A DNA stretch of 64,000 nt from Chrysomallon squamiferum (GCA_012295275.1 CM022666.1:13370606-13434605); one strand, 5' to 3'; shown: positions 11,692 through 25,458, counted from the stretch's first letter. Numbers and translations: made by a program. The notes: generated by a model from the letters alone, not told the origin.

Positions 11692-14600
11692 ATGCAGGCT
11701 GCCGAAAAGGGACACGAAACAAAGGACTTAGATTTGACCTTTGCAAGTCGTGGCGTTTGGTTGGTTAAGGTTTGTTACTTTTTCTTTCAATTTCAGAATT
11801 TCAATTTCAATTTTTTTTGGAGTGTTTGTTTTAATTTTTCTTTCATATTTTCTTTATATTTATTACTATGAAACAAGCTCAACCTTTGATTTCGACCGAA
11901 TATTTCTGTCTTTATAAAGCAATTGAATATATATTAGAATCAAGTTAAATCTGAACATAGAGCTACATTTTAGGGTTGATATTGTATTAACTAATTAAGT
12001 ATATGAAAGGGATCATCATCATCATCATGGGAATCGGTGTAACTGCTGCAAGTTATACGAAGGGATGGTATAAGTACTTTGAACAATGTTGAGATTACTT
12101 GTTTGTCAAAAATACTCCTACAAATAATTGCATCAAATGCATTAACTATTAACAAGTTTATTTTATTTGCAATTAAATAAATCCAGAGTGTCTGTTTTTA
12201 TTTATTATACAAAACGAAGTTCACTAAATGATCTGGTGGCTGATCTTGCTGCCTTTAGTGAGTCGTAAGCTGTAAAGATGTATGATGTAGCGAGACCTCT
12301 GATATCTACTATGTAAATAAAATAAGATTTACTTCATAGTTCAAATTGCATCATTTGAATTACAGTAATCTCCGACTCATTCACGTGAAATAACACAATT
12401 TATTATTTCGTCTTTATTAAATCCAAAAACATTTATATTTTACAGTCTAGATGCATACTGCTTGGTTAATACGTTATCACTATTAACTCAGTAATAATCA
12501 TTAAAACCAAACTTAATTAATGAGAACCGAGACAGATGTGTGTATGTCAGAACAGTTCCAAATCGCTGAACTACACAAAGTATCAGTGCTGCCATCTTGG
12601 GAGTATGAAATCATTCTGAATCAAGATCTCCAACAGTTTAAAAGGGGGCTAAGATTACCAGTCTGAAGTCCAAAGTTACCACTGACTCTTCATTTGATTA
12701 AAAGATATATTAATTTATAACAGTCATATCTTTTACATTGTATTTGAACTTCATATTATTTAAATTTAAATTCTTAATTTTTTCCACAGGTGCCTAAATA
12801 TTTATCAGAAAGATGGCAGAAAGCAAAGTCCAGTACAGATGTTGGGAAACTGAAAATTACACGTTCAAAGTAAGAATGATTTTTATGATTATTTTTTAAT
12901 TTTATTACGTAAATGTGCCAGTACAAATTCTACAATATATTATTATGTCTTTGCAGCATATTTATTGTTAATCTAATACTGCATAAATAACTGAATTGTA
13001 GCATGATATATATATATATTAACCTTCAATGAAACAAACAAGCATCTTACATTCTTCATTTCAGAAACACTCTTCATAATTCAGTGAGTAAACAAACAAA
13101 ATTTAACTCTTGACCACTGCAAACGTTATTATGAAAAATAATTAAAGGTATTAAATTTAGAGGTTCATGCTTTCTAAAATCAGATTCCCTGGTCAGAAAA
13201 CTGAGGTGGCCTTTAGTCTGAATGAACAGCTGGCAAGTATAAACACTGGCACAGGCAAGGTGCCCAGAGAACACAAGTTTTCAATGACTGCTCTGCGCAC
13301 ACAGAACCTGGTGGTCATGTCACAACTGGGAGTGTATCAGAAAAAGGAGTCAGGTGGTGTTGTAACCAAGGAGCTTGTAGGAGGTAAATTTTGAGCTAGA
13401 GTTTTAAATACGCGTGTGTGTGTATAGATGTATGGTCCTTTTTTTTGAAATATTAATAATAATTTTTTTTTTTTTTTAAATTATTTATCTATTTATTTTT
13501 TTTTTTTTTTTTTTGATGGTGTTATCAGGTTTTGAAACTGAACTTGTTAGATGAATTTTATATGTTAATTTACAAGTTTTATATATACACCCATGCATTA
13601 ACTGAAGACTTTGTAAGGAAAATATATGCAATAAAAATTAAATGAAAAACAATTTTCAAAAATATTATTTTTGACCTGCATTTGTGTATACTTTGATGAT
13701 TATCTGTTTTTGCTTTTTTAATTTTCTTTTTGTTATTTTTTTTTTTTTTTTTTACAATCTTGCAGAGAAACTTGCAGTTGAGGGCAAAGTCATTCAGAGA
13801 GCCGAATGTATTCCTATAAATGATGAATCATACAAAATTCTTAAAAGGTAAAATTTATTTACTTTCTCATCGAATGTTAATGAATCATTGATGAACACTG
13901 ATTAAAAATGTGATCACCAGTGTTTTGGCTGCTTGTGAGGCAAGGGGTGTTTAGGCTTAAAGTTTGATAAATTTATAGTCAGATCTTTCTAAATCATATC
14001 TGCAGTTTAATTCCAATCCACAAAACTGAGAGTGTTACATATTTTTTCATATTCTGTATGAGAAATGCTTTCTTTTCATTAATTATTTGGAATAAATTTA
14101 TTTATTTTTATGGATTGCAAACAAATACAGAGTGCTTATTTAGTTTTATTTAAAAGTTTTTTAAACAGACCTCTCTGTTTATATATAATCATTATAGAAT
14201 TATTCATAACCATAAAATGAGATGATTTTCAAATATATAAAAGAATAAATTTTAGCTTAAAAGTAACTTGATACATGCCCTTTATTTCTTCTGACTCCTG
14301 TAGTATGTATATAATTTATTTCTGGTTAATATTGGTAATGATGTTGTTAGTATTAACATCAAAAACTGTATGTTAATTGTTTATTTTATATGTATATAAA
14401 GTAGAAAAACCATTTGATAGAATTAATTAATTTATTTATATTCAGTATTTTTAAATAATGATTTCACATCTATTCTATTGAAATTTACATTTGTATTTTT
14501 TTTTTTTTTTTAAAGAAAACAGTGGGTTCTGCAGAATCAGCCAAAACGAGAAGTGAAACAAATAGACACAGTGGTACAGTCGTACAAACCTGTTAGTCAC

Positions 14601-15674
14601 CACCCAGCGCAGGTTTGTTTTTCATCTCTTTACAGCTTCAGTATATTCGCACATCATTGTACATAATAAACACACTGCTGAGGGTGGATGTATTTGCATG
14701 AATAAATTACAGTTGTTAATTTTCTAATTACCTGCTCTTTGACAATTGCCTTCATCTGTAAAGATACCATTGACTTGTCTGCTGTTATCTTTAGAAATAT
14801 AAAATAAAAATTCAATTTGCTGTTTTAACCAACTTTTCCAGGGTTTTATTCTCATTTAAATTGGCACTGAACAATCTGACTATCATTTAGTAAATAATAT
14901 CTCTGTTGTCATTTTATGCAATAATCTCCTTGTTTTTGCATGCAAAAAAACGAATTCTTTGTTTTGTACTCTTTTAAAAACATTTTTTTAAAATGTAGCT
15001 ATTTTGATTCTGAAATGTTTTGTTTGATTTATATTTTATTTTATGCGATGTATTTTTATTTTTTTTTAATTTATTTATTTTAGTTAGAGAATGAGAAAAG
15101 AAAGAAGGAAGAAGGAAAGCGCTCAAGAGCTGACAAGGATCAAGTGATGGAAATGTTGTTCAGTGCATTTGAGAAACATCAGTACTACAACGTCAAAGAT
15201 TTGGTGAAAATCACAAAACAGCCAGTTGTAAGTAACCTTCTCATCCCAGTAATTATCCTAGCATTAAGTATTTGAATTTTAGAAGAATTAGAATGCAATG
15301 CTTCTTGTCATTCAGTTCAGTGTAAAGGAATTTTTTTCATCATTTTAAATTGTTTACAAGTAGATAAATCTAGCTTAAGCGTCATTATAGTGAACGAAAT
15401 AGACTTAACGAATAATCATTTAATTCTAAGGGTTAATTAATATATATAGATATATATATATATATATCACTATTCTGATGTAAACAGTTTGTGTGCAGAA
15501 AAGTTTCCTTTATTTTGTTTTATTTTATTTTATTTTATTTTTATTTTGTTGCAGCCATATCTGAAGGAAATTCTCAAAGAGATATGTAGCTACAACATGA
15601 AGGCTCCTCACAGAAACATGTGGGAGCTGAAACCTGAATACAGACATTACAAACAGTCTACACCTTCGACTTAA
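11692..15674 (+). CDS. GTF2F2: General transcription factor IIF subunit 2 (RAP30)
   Basis: RAP30 dimerises with RAP74 to form TFIIF, which binds RNA polymerase II and helps assemble the pre-initiation complex in the nucleus. Exons are 11692-11769, 12790-12869, 13184-13383, 13766-13847, 14516-14612, 15084-15227 and 15555-15674, all GT/AG and in frame, giving 266 residues (human 249). The order is an N-terminal DLDLTFASRGVWLVKVPKYL, the dimerisation beta-barrel with GQKTEVAFSLNEQL and VPREHKF, the IQRAEC stretch, the linker SYKPVSHH, and the C-terminal winged helix (AFEKHQYYNVKDLVKITKQP, YLKEILKEI, WELKPEYRHY), the best-conserved part. The start is the first ATG in frame upstream of the conserved segment. 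The last codons are a short Ser/Thr tail. It shares its promoter with RFC4. Long T runs precede several acceptors. Confidence 0.95.
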
Positions 15675-18030
15675 CATTCAAACAGCAGCGATCATTAAAC
15701 AAAAATACAGCACTTAAAATATGACAAGGAAAAAAGTATTTCATTAAGTATATTTGTCATCTGTCGAAAGGAAAAAAAAGCAAAATTTGTTTTTATTCAT
15801 CTGAGCAGAGCATGAAAACTGAAATAATTAATTGTTTGAAAATGAGCAAAACTGGAGAATCGGAGACTTGTAAGGAAGTATTTCGTGTAATAGTATGATA
15901 TAATTTTGGAAATTTGTCCAGGAAATGATGTTGCAGTTTGTCTGATGCTGCAGTAAATTAATCATCGAGTTATATATATATATATATATAATGATATATA
16001 TGTTCAGTGGATTTTGAATAAAATTAATTCAAGCCAGTAAAGTGTTATTGTTGTTTACAAATCTGTGTGATCTAAGGGTGAGAAGACAATTGCATCTTCC
16101 CTGGTATTTATTAAATCATGATATACTTTTAAAATATTTGCATTTTCAGTTGATTTTTTTTTATTCTTTAAATTATCACATTAATTAATCTGAAATTATA
16201 TGTAAAATTAAACTGACTTTGGAAATTGTTCTGTCTATATATATTTTATCAGATAGAAGCTATAATTTAGATAATTTTTAATAAATGAAAGTAATAATTT
16301 AAGAAGTAACAGCAGTGTGCTCTATTGTTTTAAAGCAAAACTTGGTGACCATTTTTAATTACTCTACAGAACACTGGTAGTCAGGTTTGTGTGTAACTTG
16401 TCAAGCTGAAATATCGAGCATATTTATGTGTTATTTCATGATCTACACATTAATTAGGTTTTAAAATTGCATGTGTTTAAAATTTACTCTCAAAGATAGT
16501 GAAACAACAGAAAAATAATATTTTGAAATATTGCCTTTGTAGTTATTTTATTTAAATTAAAAATTTAAGAATTGCCAAAACTTTACTTTTTATTATTCAA
16601 CATACTGAAATAAATATTTTCAAAATGTTAGTGTTATTTCTTATTAATCATTATAAATAGACACGAACATGATAACTGGTTATATTAAATCATTGAGATT
16701 CCATTAATTGAAATAATTTAAAATAATTTATCATTATCACATGGACTAAACATTGCAGTATTATTAGTAGAGCTTTAAAAGTCTGAAGAAAAGTTTTTAA
16801 CATAAAATTATTAACTTTGATTTTTTTCAGAAGCTGAAAAATGAGCAACTGATTGTATTCTAAGTAAATGAAGTTTGGTTTCTCTGTTAAAACAGCTGAT
16901 TCCAGTGTGTACAATTAGCCATAATAGATTACAATTATAAACTTTCAAGTTAACATTTCAGTTTTTTTCATTTTATTTATTTATTTTCTGACACAACATT
17001 CCATAAAATATAAAAGGTGAACTAAATCTATTTTCTTAGATTTGTTTTTAAAAAAAAAATTGGCGACTTGCACCAACAGATCATTGTTTTTATTTATCTT
17101 TTGTCTAGTTTATAATTAAGTCTTGAAAAACAACAAACACATGAACAAATTTTGAAATTGTTTTTATCGCATCAAGTGCCATGTGTTAAAACATAAAAAC
17201 TGAAAACATTAAGAATGAATGACTAGAGTAATTTTTACGATACAAATTTAATAATAATTAACATGTTCATGATAAAAATGTGTTATGGGAATAATACTGG
17301 GTTTTTTGTGATACTAAATGACATTTGATGTATCTCATATAGAAATCACAAGTACATTAATTGTTTCAGAAATCACTAAAAAATTAAATCTACATCATGA
17401 TTGGTTAATTTTCATTCTGTTCATATCCTATTGGCTACTATTTATAACATGACATTTCAATTTGAGCTTAATACAGAGCTAATTTTGGCAAATTTAAAAA
17501 GATAAAAACTACAAACTACTTAACATTAAAACAAAACGGGCAATAATTAAGGCAAATAAAAATATTCACGGTTATAATCTGTAAAACAATCAAACAAAAT
17601 AAAATGTGGATTTACACTGATTCTCCAACTAAGATAAAAATATGCAGAAAAGCACTAAAGGGCATCATACTGGCTTTGCAAGTTTCTTTTATATATTACT
17701 TTAGTTACATTTAACACATCAAGCATGCATACAATCATTCTTTCCACATTAATACTTATGGATTGGACGGGGGAACCATTTAAGGACTAAATTATATTTT
17801 TATTTACTTTTCTTTTTTCTTTTTCTTTTTTTAACTCACTAAATATTTTATTGTTTTGTTCAGTAATACATAGAATTTACTTTCATTTTTTTTCATTTAT
17901 TTGAATCATATTCTTAATACGTTTTGATATTTTATTATTGTTATTTTATCAATAAAAGATTGTTATTATTAATCATTAAAAAAAGAAACAGAAACCTGGA
18001 TTGAATTGTTCAACATCACAACCATATTTG

Positions 18031-18061
<31 letters not shown>

Positions 18062-20395
18062 TTATGTCATTATAAATGTAACCTATTCAATATTTAAATG
18101 TTTTTCAATCATTTATTATTTTATGTTCGATGTGGATTTTCTCATTTGTATGCAAAATCATATCTAACCAACAAAATGTTTTCATTAACAGAGTAATAAT
18201 AAACAACTAAACATTTTAAAAAACCAAAAACTATTAGCAAATAAAGCAGCTGATTACATAAATATAGCAAAGCTTGGATTTCATATTCTGTTTTGATAAT
18301 ATCAAAAAAATATAGCAGTTATTACATGTTTATGTTTGTAGACACAGATAATATATTATTACTTATTTATGTCACAGCATGTTTAACAAAATAATGCTAC
18401 GGGCAATTAAAAATTTTAAAAATCCCCTATACAGCACAAACTGTATCAAACTAAACCAAAAGACTTAAAAGTAGTAAATATATATCTTAAGACAATGTGA
18501 AAAAATACTTAAACAAGCATTAAGTGTTAGTTTATGTGTGTTATTGTTCTTCAAAACTGAATTAAGAATAGTTACAAAACAACCTGCACCTCATTATCAA
18601 TTAAAACCAACTTTGTTATAAAGAGTGAATGAACTTTTCAACAAAATGATAAACACTTTTTCAGCTCTCAGTTTTTTTCTTTTCTTCATATTTTAAATTC
18701 CATAACAGTAGTGATTAATTTGTGATAAAATAAAGAAAATAAAAATGCTACAAAATCTTTTAAAAATTCCATTAAAATTTTCATTCCAAGGCTATAAACA
18801 GATTTCAGTATTTCATTCATTTTTATTGGCAGCTGTTTAAAATGTATTTTAATTAATTATTGTTGGCTACTCAAAATTCAGAAAAAAACAGTTTTGATCC
18901 GTTTGTTATGGATGCAAGCTTATGTCCATGTACTGTCAGAAACTATAGAATATTACTTAAGTCTGATACTTTGTTTTGATTTATTTTTAGTTGTTACAAC
19001 CTGATTTTCCATGTAATATCAACCTAGAGCATGTTATTTATGTCTTTATCAGAACCCAGACAGTTCTCAAGCAGAATATTTGTTCGCATGCTTATATACA
19101 GTTTAAATATCTATAATCAAGAAACATGAAGAGTTAAAACTTCTTTACAGTAATTTGAGAAAAAGTAAAACAGAAAGCAGTGTGAAAGAATAAAAGGAAA
19201 AACCACAAATGATTAATCATGCTGATCAGATTAAAAAGATGTCCATGATGAAAATTATTGTAAAACGCTGGTAGTTTCATGATGGTGCACATGAAGAAAT
19301 CAGACTGTAAGAATGTATGGCACAGAGGAATGGTGAGCTTTGGTCTGGTGCATAGTGTATGAGTTTTCTCCCGTAATACACCTACAAATGTTTAATAAGA
19401 ATAATAAAGCAATTTTAGAAAAATACTTTTGTTGTTGCTCTTTTCTCCAAGGAGAGGGCTGAAAAAGATACAATATTTTTTAATTAAGTAAAATGTTGTT
19501 GCTTGAATTACATATGTCTACATGCAGAACAACTTGCTATTATTAAATGAACATGTGAGTACATGGTAACTAGAAAAATTAAAAAAAGAAAGAATTAGTA
19601 ACCTGTTACTGACTTTAAATATCAGTATCGAACCATTTATCTGGGATTAGAGGCCAACCAGATTTCTGAACACAGACTCAAAATAAATATAAAATAAAAC
19701 ATGAAAAATAAAGAATGAACCTGTATTTAACAGATACAAATTTTTATTATCTTAAAGCATGGTCTTTCTGACCATTAAAATTGTTAAAATATCTGCACAG
19801 AATACTAAATGTAGTGAATAGGATGAAAATTAGAACAAAGGAAGAATATAATTTTTATTTAAAAACAAAGGAAGAATATAAGTTTTATTTAAAAACACAG
19901 GTACACATTAAAAGACTTCATAATACACTGACAATACTGTGTATAATATATACAAAAACGATTACATTTATAATAATGATTTTTCATTTTGCTGAACAGT
20001 AAATTTAAAAGCAGACAGTTTAAGAAGAAACAAAAATAAAAATAATAAAAATGAAAATGTTTTCTCAATTTATTACAAAAATGTCTGTACATGTATTTAT
20101 GTGTAGTGAATGTATAATTAAGTTTTAACCACAAAACGATTTATAATCTGATTTTCATTGTATATTTTCTATTAATATAATTAAAATGATTTATTAAAAA
20201 TGTTTGAGTGAAGAACTGGCTAAACAAAAAAAAAAAAAAAAAAAAAAAATTAAATGAAATTTATAATTTAATACTGAATTTATGTATACCTGTAAAAACA
20301 ACTAGTAGCCAAAGTTAAATGCTATCTTAAACTTTACCTGTTAAAATAACTAGTAGCAATAGTTTAATATTGTCCAGGTTTACCTGTAAAAACAG
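15675..20395. other. GTF2F2 3' UTR and convergent spacer towards profilin
   Basis: An AATAAA signal at 16017-16022, following (TA)n at about 15970-15990, is the likely GTF2F2 poly(A) signal. The rest is about 4.3 kb of AT-rich, mostly non-repetitive DNA, with (AT)n at about 18034-18061 and an A run at about 20227-20248. A 30-bp direct repeat occurs twice at about 19834-19893. Part of the right side may be profilin 3' UTR. No exon-like segment with protein similarity was found on either strand. Confidence 0.5.
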
Positions 20396-20404
20396 CTAAT
20401 AGCC
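20288..20404. repeat. Three tandem copies of the profilin 3' end
   Basis: Copies begin at 20288, 20336 and 20382, spaced 48 and 46 bp, each starting ACCTGT(T)AAAA followed by A(C/G)TA(G/A)TAGC. The rightmost copy contains the profilin stop codon: on the minus strand GGCTATTAG followed by CTGTTTTTACAG. The other two carry GGCTACTAG-like and TGCTACTAG-like versions with the same T-rich CAG ending. Confidence 0.65.
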
Positions 20405-22110
20405 ACTGTCTGCTAGTCGATCTCTGGTTTCCATTATCTGGGTGTTGTTATTGGCTGGAAGAATTCCATCATTGTCATATACTCCTATTACGTAGCCTGT
20501 AACAAAAAAATATTAAATTAAAGCCCATTGAAAAAAAAAAAAAAAAAAGAAGAAGAAGAAAATCATGTTCTGCTAAGTTATGTTAGTTTTAACTTGTTAA
20601 AGTGTACCCATTGAGAAAAGAAGAAATAGTTTAATATATATTCAGCAAACTTTCATGTTGGTTTTTATTTATTATTATTATTATTATTTTGCTGTTAAAG
20701 CATACCTATTAGAGAACTCAAGAAATAGTTAAATATATTTTGTATACTTTGAAGTATTTTTGGTTTTTGGTTTTTATTTAATTAACTTACTTATTATATA
20801 TTTTTATTTCGTTTCATTTCATTTTATTTTATTTTATATTTTTATTTTTGCTCTTCAGTCTTATTTTTTGTTAATTAGTAATAAAGTATAATATAACATT
20901 AAACGGTATTTTTAAAAGATCAGATGATAAAGGGCAGTTCTACAATTTGCTCTATTCTGCTGTGTATGTGATAATGTCTTAATGATAAATTTATGGTAAA
21001 ATTAAAACGTTTTGTAATAGTATTGTTTATTGTGTAATTTTTTATTAGTAATGATCATTCTAAACTATAAAATAATTTGGAAGTATAAAAAATGTTATTA
21101 GTCTATTCCTTCACAGTGACAAAGGTATAACTTAATAGCTTGATATTAAATAAATAAATAAAAGTAATAATAAGAATTTAAAATAAAAATAAAAATATTT
21201 ACACAAATATCTATCCAATATTTTTAATTTATTGACAACAATGTGAAAAATAAATGCATAATAAACTCATTATATTCATCAGTTTTATTCACTAAAAAAT
21301 TAAAAATTCTATTTTTTTACAACATTTTTGGAATATAAGTAAATTTAAGGTGTAAAAAAAAAAAAATGTTCTAAGCGTATAAGAATGTATTATACTTACA
21401 CTGTTTGCCCTTGGCAAGAGTGAAACCAGCAGACCCTTTTTTAGCAATGAGCGATTTGCCCACCGTGTCACAACGTAAAACCATGTATTTTGTATTGCCA
21501 ATTTCTAAAGATGAACATCCTGCCGCACCTTGAGTGAATGCAACTTCAGCTCTCTCAAAAAATGACTTTGGCATCTGTAATAAAAATTAAACTAATAATA
21601 ATAATAACAACAACAAAACGAAATCTAATTATAAAATTTAATAATATCTAAATTTAATTAATAGTGATAATACATTATTATTTTTATTATTATTATTATT
21701 AATTAACAGATTTTATGATTATTTTAGAAGTCGACAAATAGTGGGTGTGGTTTAAAATTATTCTGATATTCTGGAAATAACCTTTACGTTTGACAGGTGC
21801 TCTGGGTTTTTAAATTTAAATAAAATAAAACATTTTGCTGAAACTGATTTTTAGTTACACATTTTTTTTTTGTGTGCAAATTTACAGCTTTCTATCAAAT
21901 CTTTAACAATAGTTTATCCCGACTAGACAGCTAATTAACCTGCAAGGGAAAACAAACAAAAAAAAATCTAACACTTTTCATCAATGCGTCTGTACCGCAC
22001 CAGCAACTTCCGTCAAAACCATAAATTCCTGCATGATGAGAAGATTTAATGGACTGTCCTTGAACATTTCGTGTAAGAAGTTGATTCAGCCATGCTTCCC
22101 AGCCTGCCAT
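20396..22110 (-). CDS. PFN: Profilin (actin monomer-binding protein)
   Basis: Profilin binds G-actin, promotes nucleotide exchange, and delivers actin to proline-rich nucleators in the cytosol. Exons in gene order are 22110-21973, 21574-21400 and 20496-20396, encoding about 137 residues, normal for the family (about 125-140). It opens with MAGWEAWLNQLL, the N-terminal helix that with the C-terminal helix forms the poly-proline site; the W is in the usual place. Further on are GIYGFDGSCW, the strand SSLEIGNTKYMVLR, the glycine-rich KKGSAGFTLAKGKQ and the near-C-terminal YVIGVYD, followed by a helix ending in GY. Junctions 2-3 are clear. The first donor must lie after AAAAGT (AGT|GTTAGA) to keep frame, which is a weak site, so residues 40-50 are the least certain. 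The flank at 22272 has an ACTTCCGG ETS-like site. Confidence 0.88.
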
Positions 22111-22340
22111 TTTATACAGATTTACTTTTTGTGATTATAAAGAAGCTAATTTGTCAAATAAAATCCAGACTTTTCGTCAACTGATCTTTTAAAGATCGCC
22201 GCCTCCTGCGACCGGTGAAGAGACAATATCTTCCGTTAGAAAACGTTCTCGTCTGACATGACAAAAAGCACACTTCCGGTCCAGGTCTCCCACGCTTTAT
22301 ATCAGGCATGGGCCACCTTTTTCGAGAAACTGGTGATTTT
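22111..22340 (-). promoter_or_regulatory. Profilin 5' UTR and presumed promoter
   Basis: This region is richer in G+C than its surroundings and lies directly upstream of the profilin ATG. It contains an ETS-like ACTTCCGG at about 22271-22278 and no clear TATA box at the expected place. The transcription start is not determinable from sequence. Confidence 0.4.
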
Positions 22341-22634
22341 GTGTTAGTACGTAGGGTTTATTTTAGGAAATTTTTCATTTTCATCTAATTCAGGAACTCT
22401 TATAATAAAAAACAAATTACATGTGTTTTAGTATATTAGTAGATACAGGTTAATCCAGTTTTCTGGTACCAAGGCATCTAAATACGTAAATAATTAGGCA
22501 TAAACATTTTAAAATTAAAAACATAAAGAAAATTGACGATACACAACTGTGGCGACACGACACGTAAACAATACGGCGAGTGGATGAACGCCGCGCGGCT
22601 TGAAAGAGTAGTTCCGGTCTGGTGAGGACAATAC

Positions 22635-22725
22635 CCGCGCGCTCGGACTGTGAAAATAGCATCGAAATTTTTTCCAGTTTTCTGGTCTTTACGGATTTCA
22701 GGACGCTGGATAATTGGTCCGGTAC
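22635..22725 (-). other. Possible orphan immunoglobulin I-set-like exon
   Basis: A 91-nt open segment on the minus strand is bounded by a TTTTGTACAG acceptor and a GG|GTATTG donor. It reads GPIIQRPEIRKDQKTGKNF and then DAIFTVRARG, which resembles the opening strands of an I-set domain in giant muscle proteins. No partner exon was found on either side, and the profilin gene lies immediately beyond. It sits in a CpG-containing patch (about 22540-22740) inside AT-rich DNA. It could be a fossil exon, an exon of an overlapping gene, or chance. Confidence 0.2.
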
Positions 22726-22923
22726 CTGTACAAAATAGACTCATTCTACAAAATTTGAATTAACATTATTTTCCTTGTGAAATTAGGCGGACCATTCAGA
22801 AAGCCGCTCCGACCACAGTTTGCCCCTGACTGTTTTATTTTTTTTTCTGCATTCGTGATATCAGAATTAAAAGGTACGCACAGCATGGTTTATTTTATTT
22901 TTACACTAAAATGTTTCGTGAAA

Positions 22924-22996
22924 GGCTCCAGAGGGATTCGAACACTCGACCTTCTGCTTACTAGGCAGACGCTCTAACCAACTGAGCTATAGAGCC
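22924..22996 (-). tRNA. tRNA-Thr (anticodon AGU), copy 1
   Basis: 73 nt that fold as a cloverleaf. The acceptor pairs GGCTCTA with TGGAGCC (one G-U type pair), the D arm is GCTC/GAGC, and the anticodon stem TCTGC/GCAGA encloses loop CTAGTAA, giving anticodon AGT. The T loop is TTCGAAT. The T stem GAGTG/CCCTC has a U-C mismatch. No CCA is encoded and there is no intron. A TTTC and then TTTT follow downstream on the minus strand. Confidence 0.92.
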
Positions 22997-23933
22997 ATAT
23001 GCTTGCTTCGTCATTTAATTTTTTATAGCAATATTATGATGAATTTAATTCAAATAAAAAAAGTTTCATTTTAAAGAAAAACTGCCCCCCCCCCATTATT
23101 GTGTAATGTTTTTCTTTCCTTTTTATTTATTTGTTTATTCAATATTATCTTCATCATAATTCATTAATTGTCAATACAGAATGATGAGGATGATGATAAT
23201 AATAATAACTTGCCGTCTACGTACAATACAAATTTATATAATGTAGTGACGTCATTTATCGATTGTTTACGTCGCTGCTTTGGAATAAGTAGCTTGACAA
23301 CAGAAACAACGGTCATTTGAATTACAAATGCCAAGGTGTGAACATGCCTATCGCCAAAAACTGCAGCTAAAAACCTGAAGTATATTTCAACAATGCCAAA
23401 GGTTAACAAGCGTTTACTAAGAAGACAACACTCAGCAAGACTTTAAGTACTGCATCAGATCGAAACGTTTATAAATTCAACAAATTTGCGAAAATCGTCA
23501 TGGAAAACAAAATATATTCAGCATCAGTTCCAGAGGAACATTAATTCCACTCGAAAAGCTACACTGGGAACAGACGTATGCTTACACCGTTGTCTGCGAA
23601 CATACCCGAAGTACGGAAACAAAGCAGGAAGCCGCCAGAGTTTAAAGATCAAGCTGACGTCCAGCTTTGAACTCACTCGCCATAGTAACTAGACTCGGAT
23701 CCATTACTACAAACGTGCAAACGGACATACTGATTGACTCTGTGTGTGTGTGTGTGTGTGTGTGTGCGTGCGTGCATATATACAAACATACATTTAAACA
23801 CAAACGCTACTATACACTAAAAGAAGCACATATACACATACACAGAGAAAGAATGAAAATACAAACGTACATACACACATTTATACACATGCATTCTAAT
23901 ACTTGGATACACAAATACATACATACATACATA

Positions 23934-23971
<38 letters not shown>

Positions 23972-25458
23972 AATATACATACATATATATACACATATAT
24001 ACACACACGTATGTACATATGTATACACATACAAGCAGATTAACACACACAAACACAAACAAAAGGGGTATTTATACATGCATACATGCACGTTCAACAA
24101 ATATATACACGTAAATAAAAAATGCATTACACACAAAAGGATGGACGTGCATTCGAACACACACCACACCTAGATACACAAGAGAACAGACAAAGAACAC
24201 AAAATAACACAAACGTAACTAGATATACGTACAAACGTATATATATACTTCTATATACATTCAGTTACAAACACACTGTTGCATACATGCATACATACAC
24301 CTAACCGACATATTCACACGGCACAAAATACACGTACACATGTACACTCGAGCACACGAAAACAGAAAGAAAACCAAACATAGTAAAACGGACCCACGCA
24401 GACACAGACATAGGTATAAGCACACACGGATACACATTATAATCATTATACATATACAACATATACACAACATGTACGTAGAAAAAACACTATACAATAC
24501 AATACTACTGCTACCACTGCTGCTGCTACAACTACTACTACTTCTTTTTCTACTACGTTTTAATAGACAGATTTAAAAGGAAGTATATGACTATGATTTA
24601 TAAGAAGATTACCAGTATTTTCATTGGATTTAGTCACAGCACTTTCCTGTATTCAGTTTGTACTTGAGCTTTGCTAAACCTGAATTTATATTTTAAAACA
24701 TTCTCAACCACAGAATAAACTGGAATGCTAATAAAAATTATTTCATCACTGCATAAAGTTTGGCGTGTATACTACTAATTTTATTTACATAATTTCCGAA
24801 GTTTAAAACAAAATCAAATTTTAATAAACTCTCCCTTTTTTCTTCTTCTAATTCTATTTTTTATTATTATTATTATTTTTTTATTTTTTTTTTGGACTTA
24901 ATGAAATGTCTAATCAAATCCTAGGAAGGATATAGACCATTAACCTCCTCTGTTCGATTTGCAGCAAGTTATTATACAATCACCTTCCTGTAGAACCTTT
25001 GGTATATAAATGTCATTTTCCAGTGGCTTTACGTTTTTTTCTTTTTAAAATAAACTTTATAAAATTTATAAACTCTGAAGTGAAGAAATTTATTAGTAGT
25101 AAAGGCTCAGTTATTAAAAGAAACGATTTTTTTTTTTTTTTTTTAAAGAAAGTAAGAAAATCGTAAACATTAAGTTATTATTTTAGATATATTTAATATC
25201 ACCCTTTGACAATAATTAAAGATAACCAAAAAATCATGCAAAACGCCAAAAAACGTACATAGAATTTAATATTTTCTGCAGCATGAATGTAAAACATGGT
25301 TGCTATCAAGGACTATTTCAATATCACTTTGATACTTTTTCACTTTAGAAAACTTTTTGTTTTTTTCATGCGATATATGATTATTTCTTCATTTAATATA
25401 TTTAACCTTTCGAAACAGAACTATTCATATTCGATTCCGTGCTGTAATAAAACTGTAA
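22997..25458. other. Simple-repeat intergenic DNA
   Basis: The stretch holds a (TG)n run at about 23740-23775, a long (AT)n core at about 23932-23968, and degenerate (ACAT)/(CATA) DNA from about 23770 to 24470. Together these create long but meaningless open frames on both strands. A perfect CRE palindrome TGACGTCA is at 23247-23254. About 23400-23700 is unique sequence without recognisable coding content. A T run lies at about 25127-25144. Confidence 0.6.

Noticed and set aside
16690-16914. 74-codon minus-strand open frame in the GTF2F2-profilin spacer
   Set aside because: AT-rich chance frame of Leu/Ile/Phe/Asn without splice context or similarity.
23667-24173. 168-codon open frame on + and matching frames on -
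   Set aside because: Made entirely of (TG)n, (AT)n and (ACAT)-type repeats, open on both strands; no protein-like composition.
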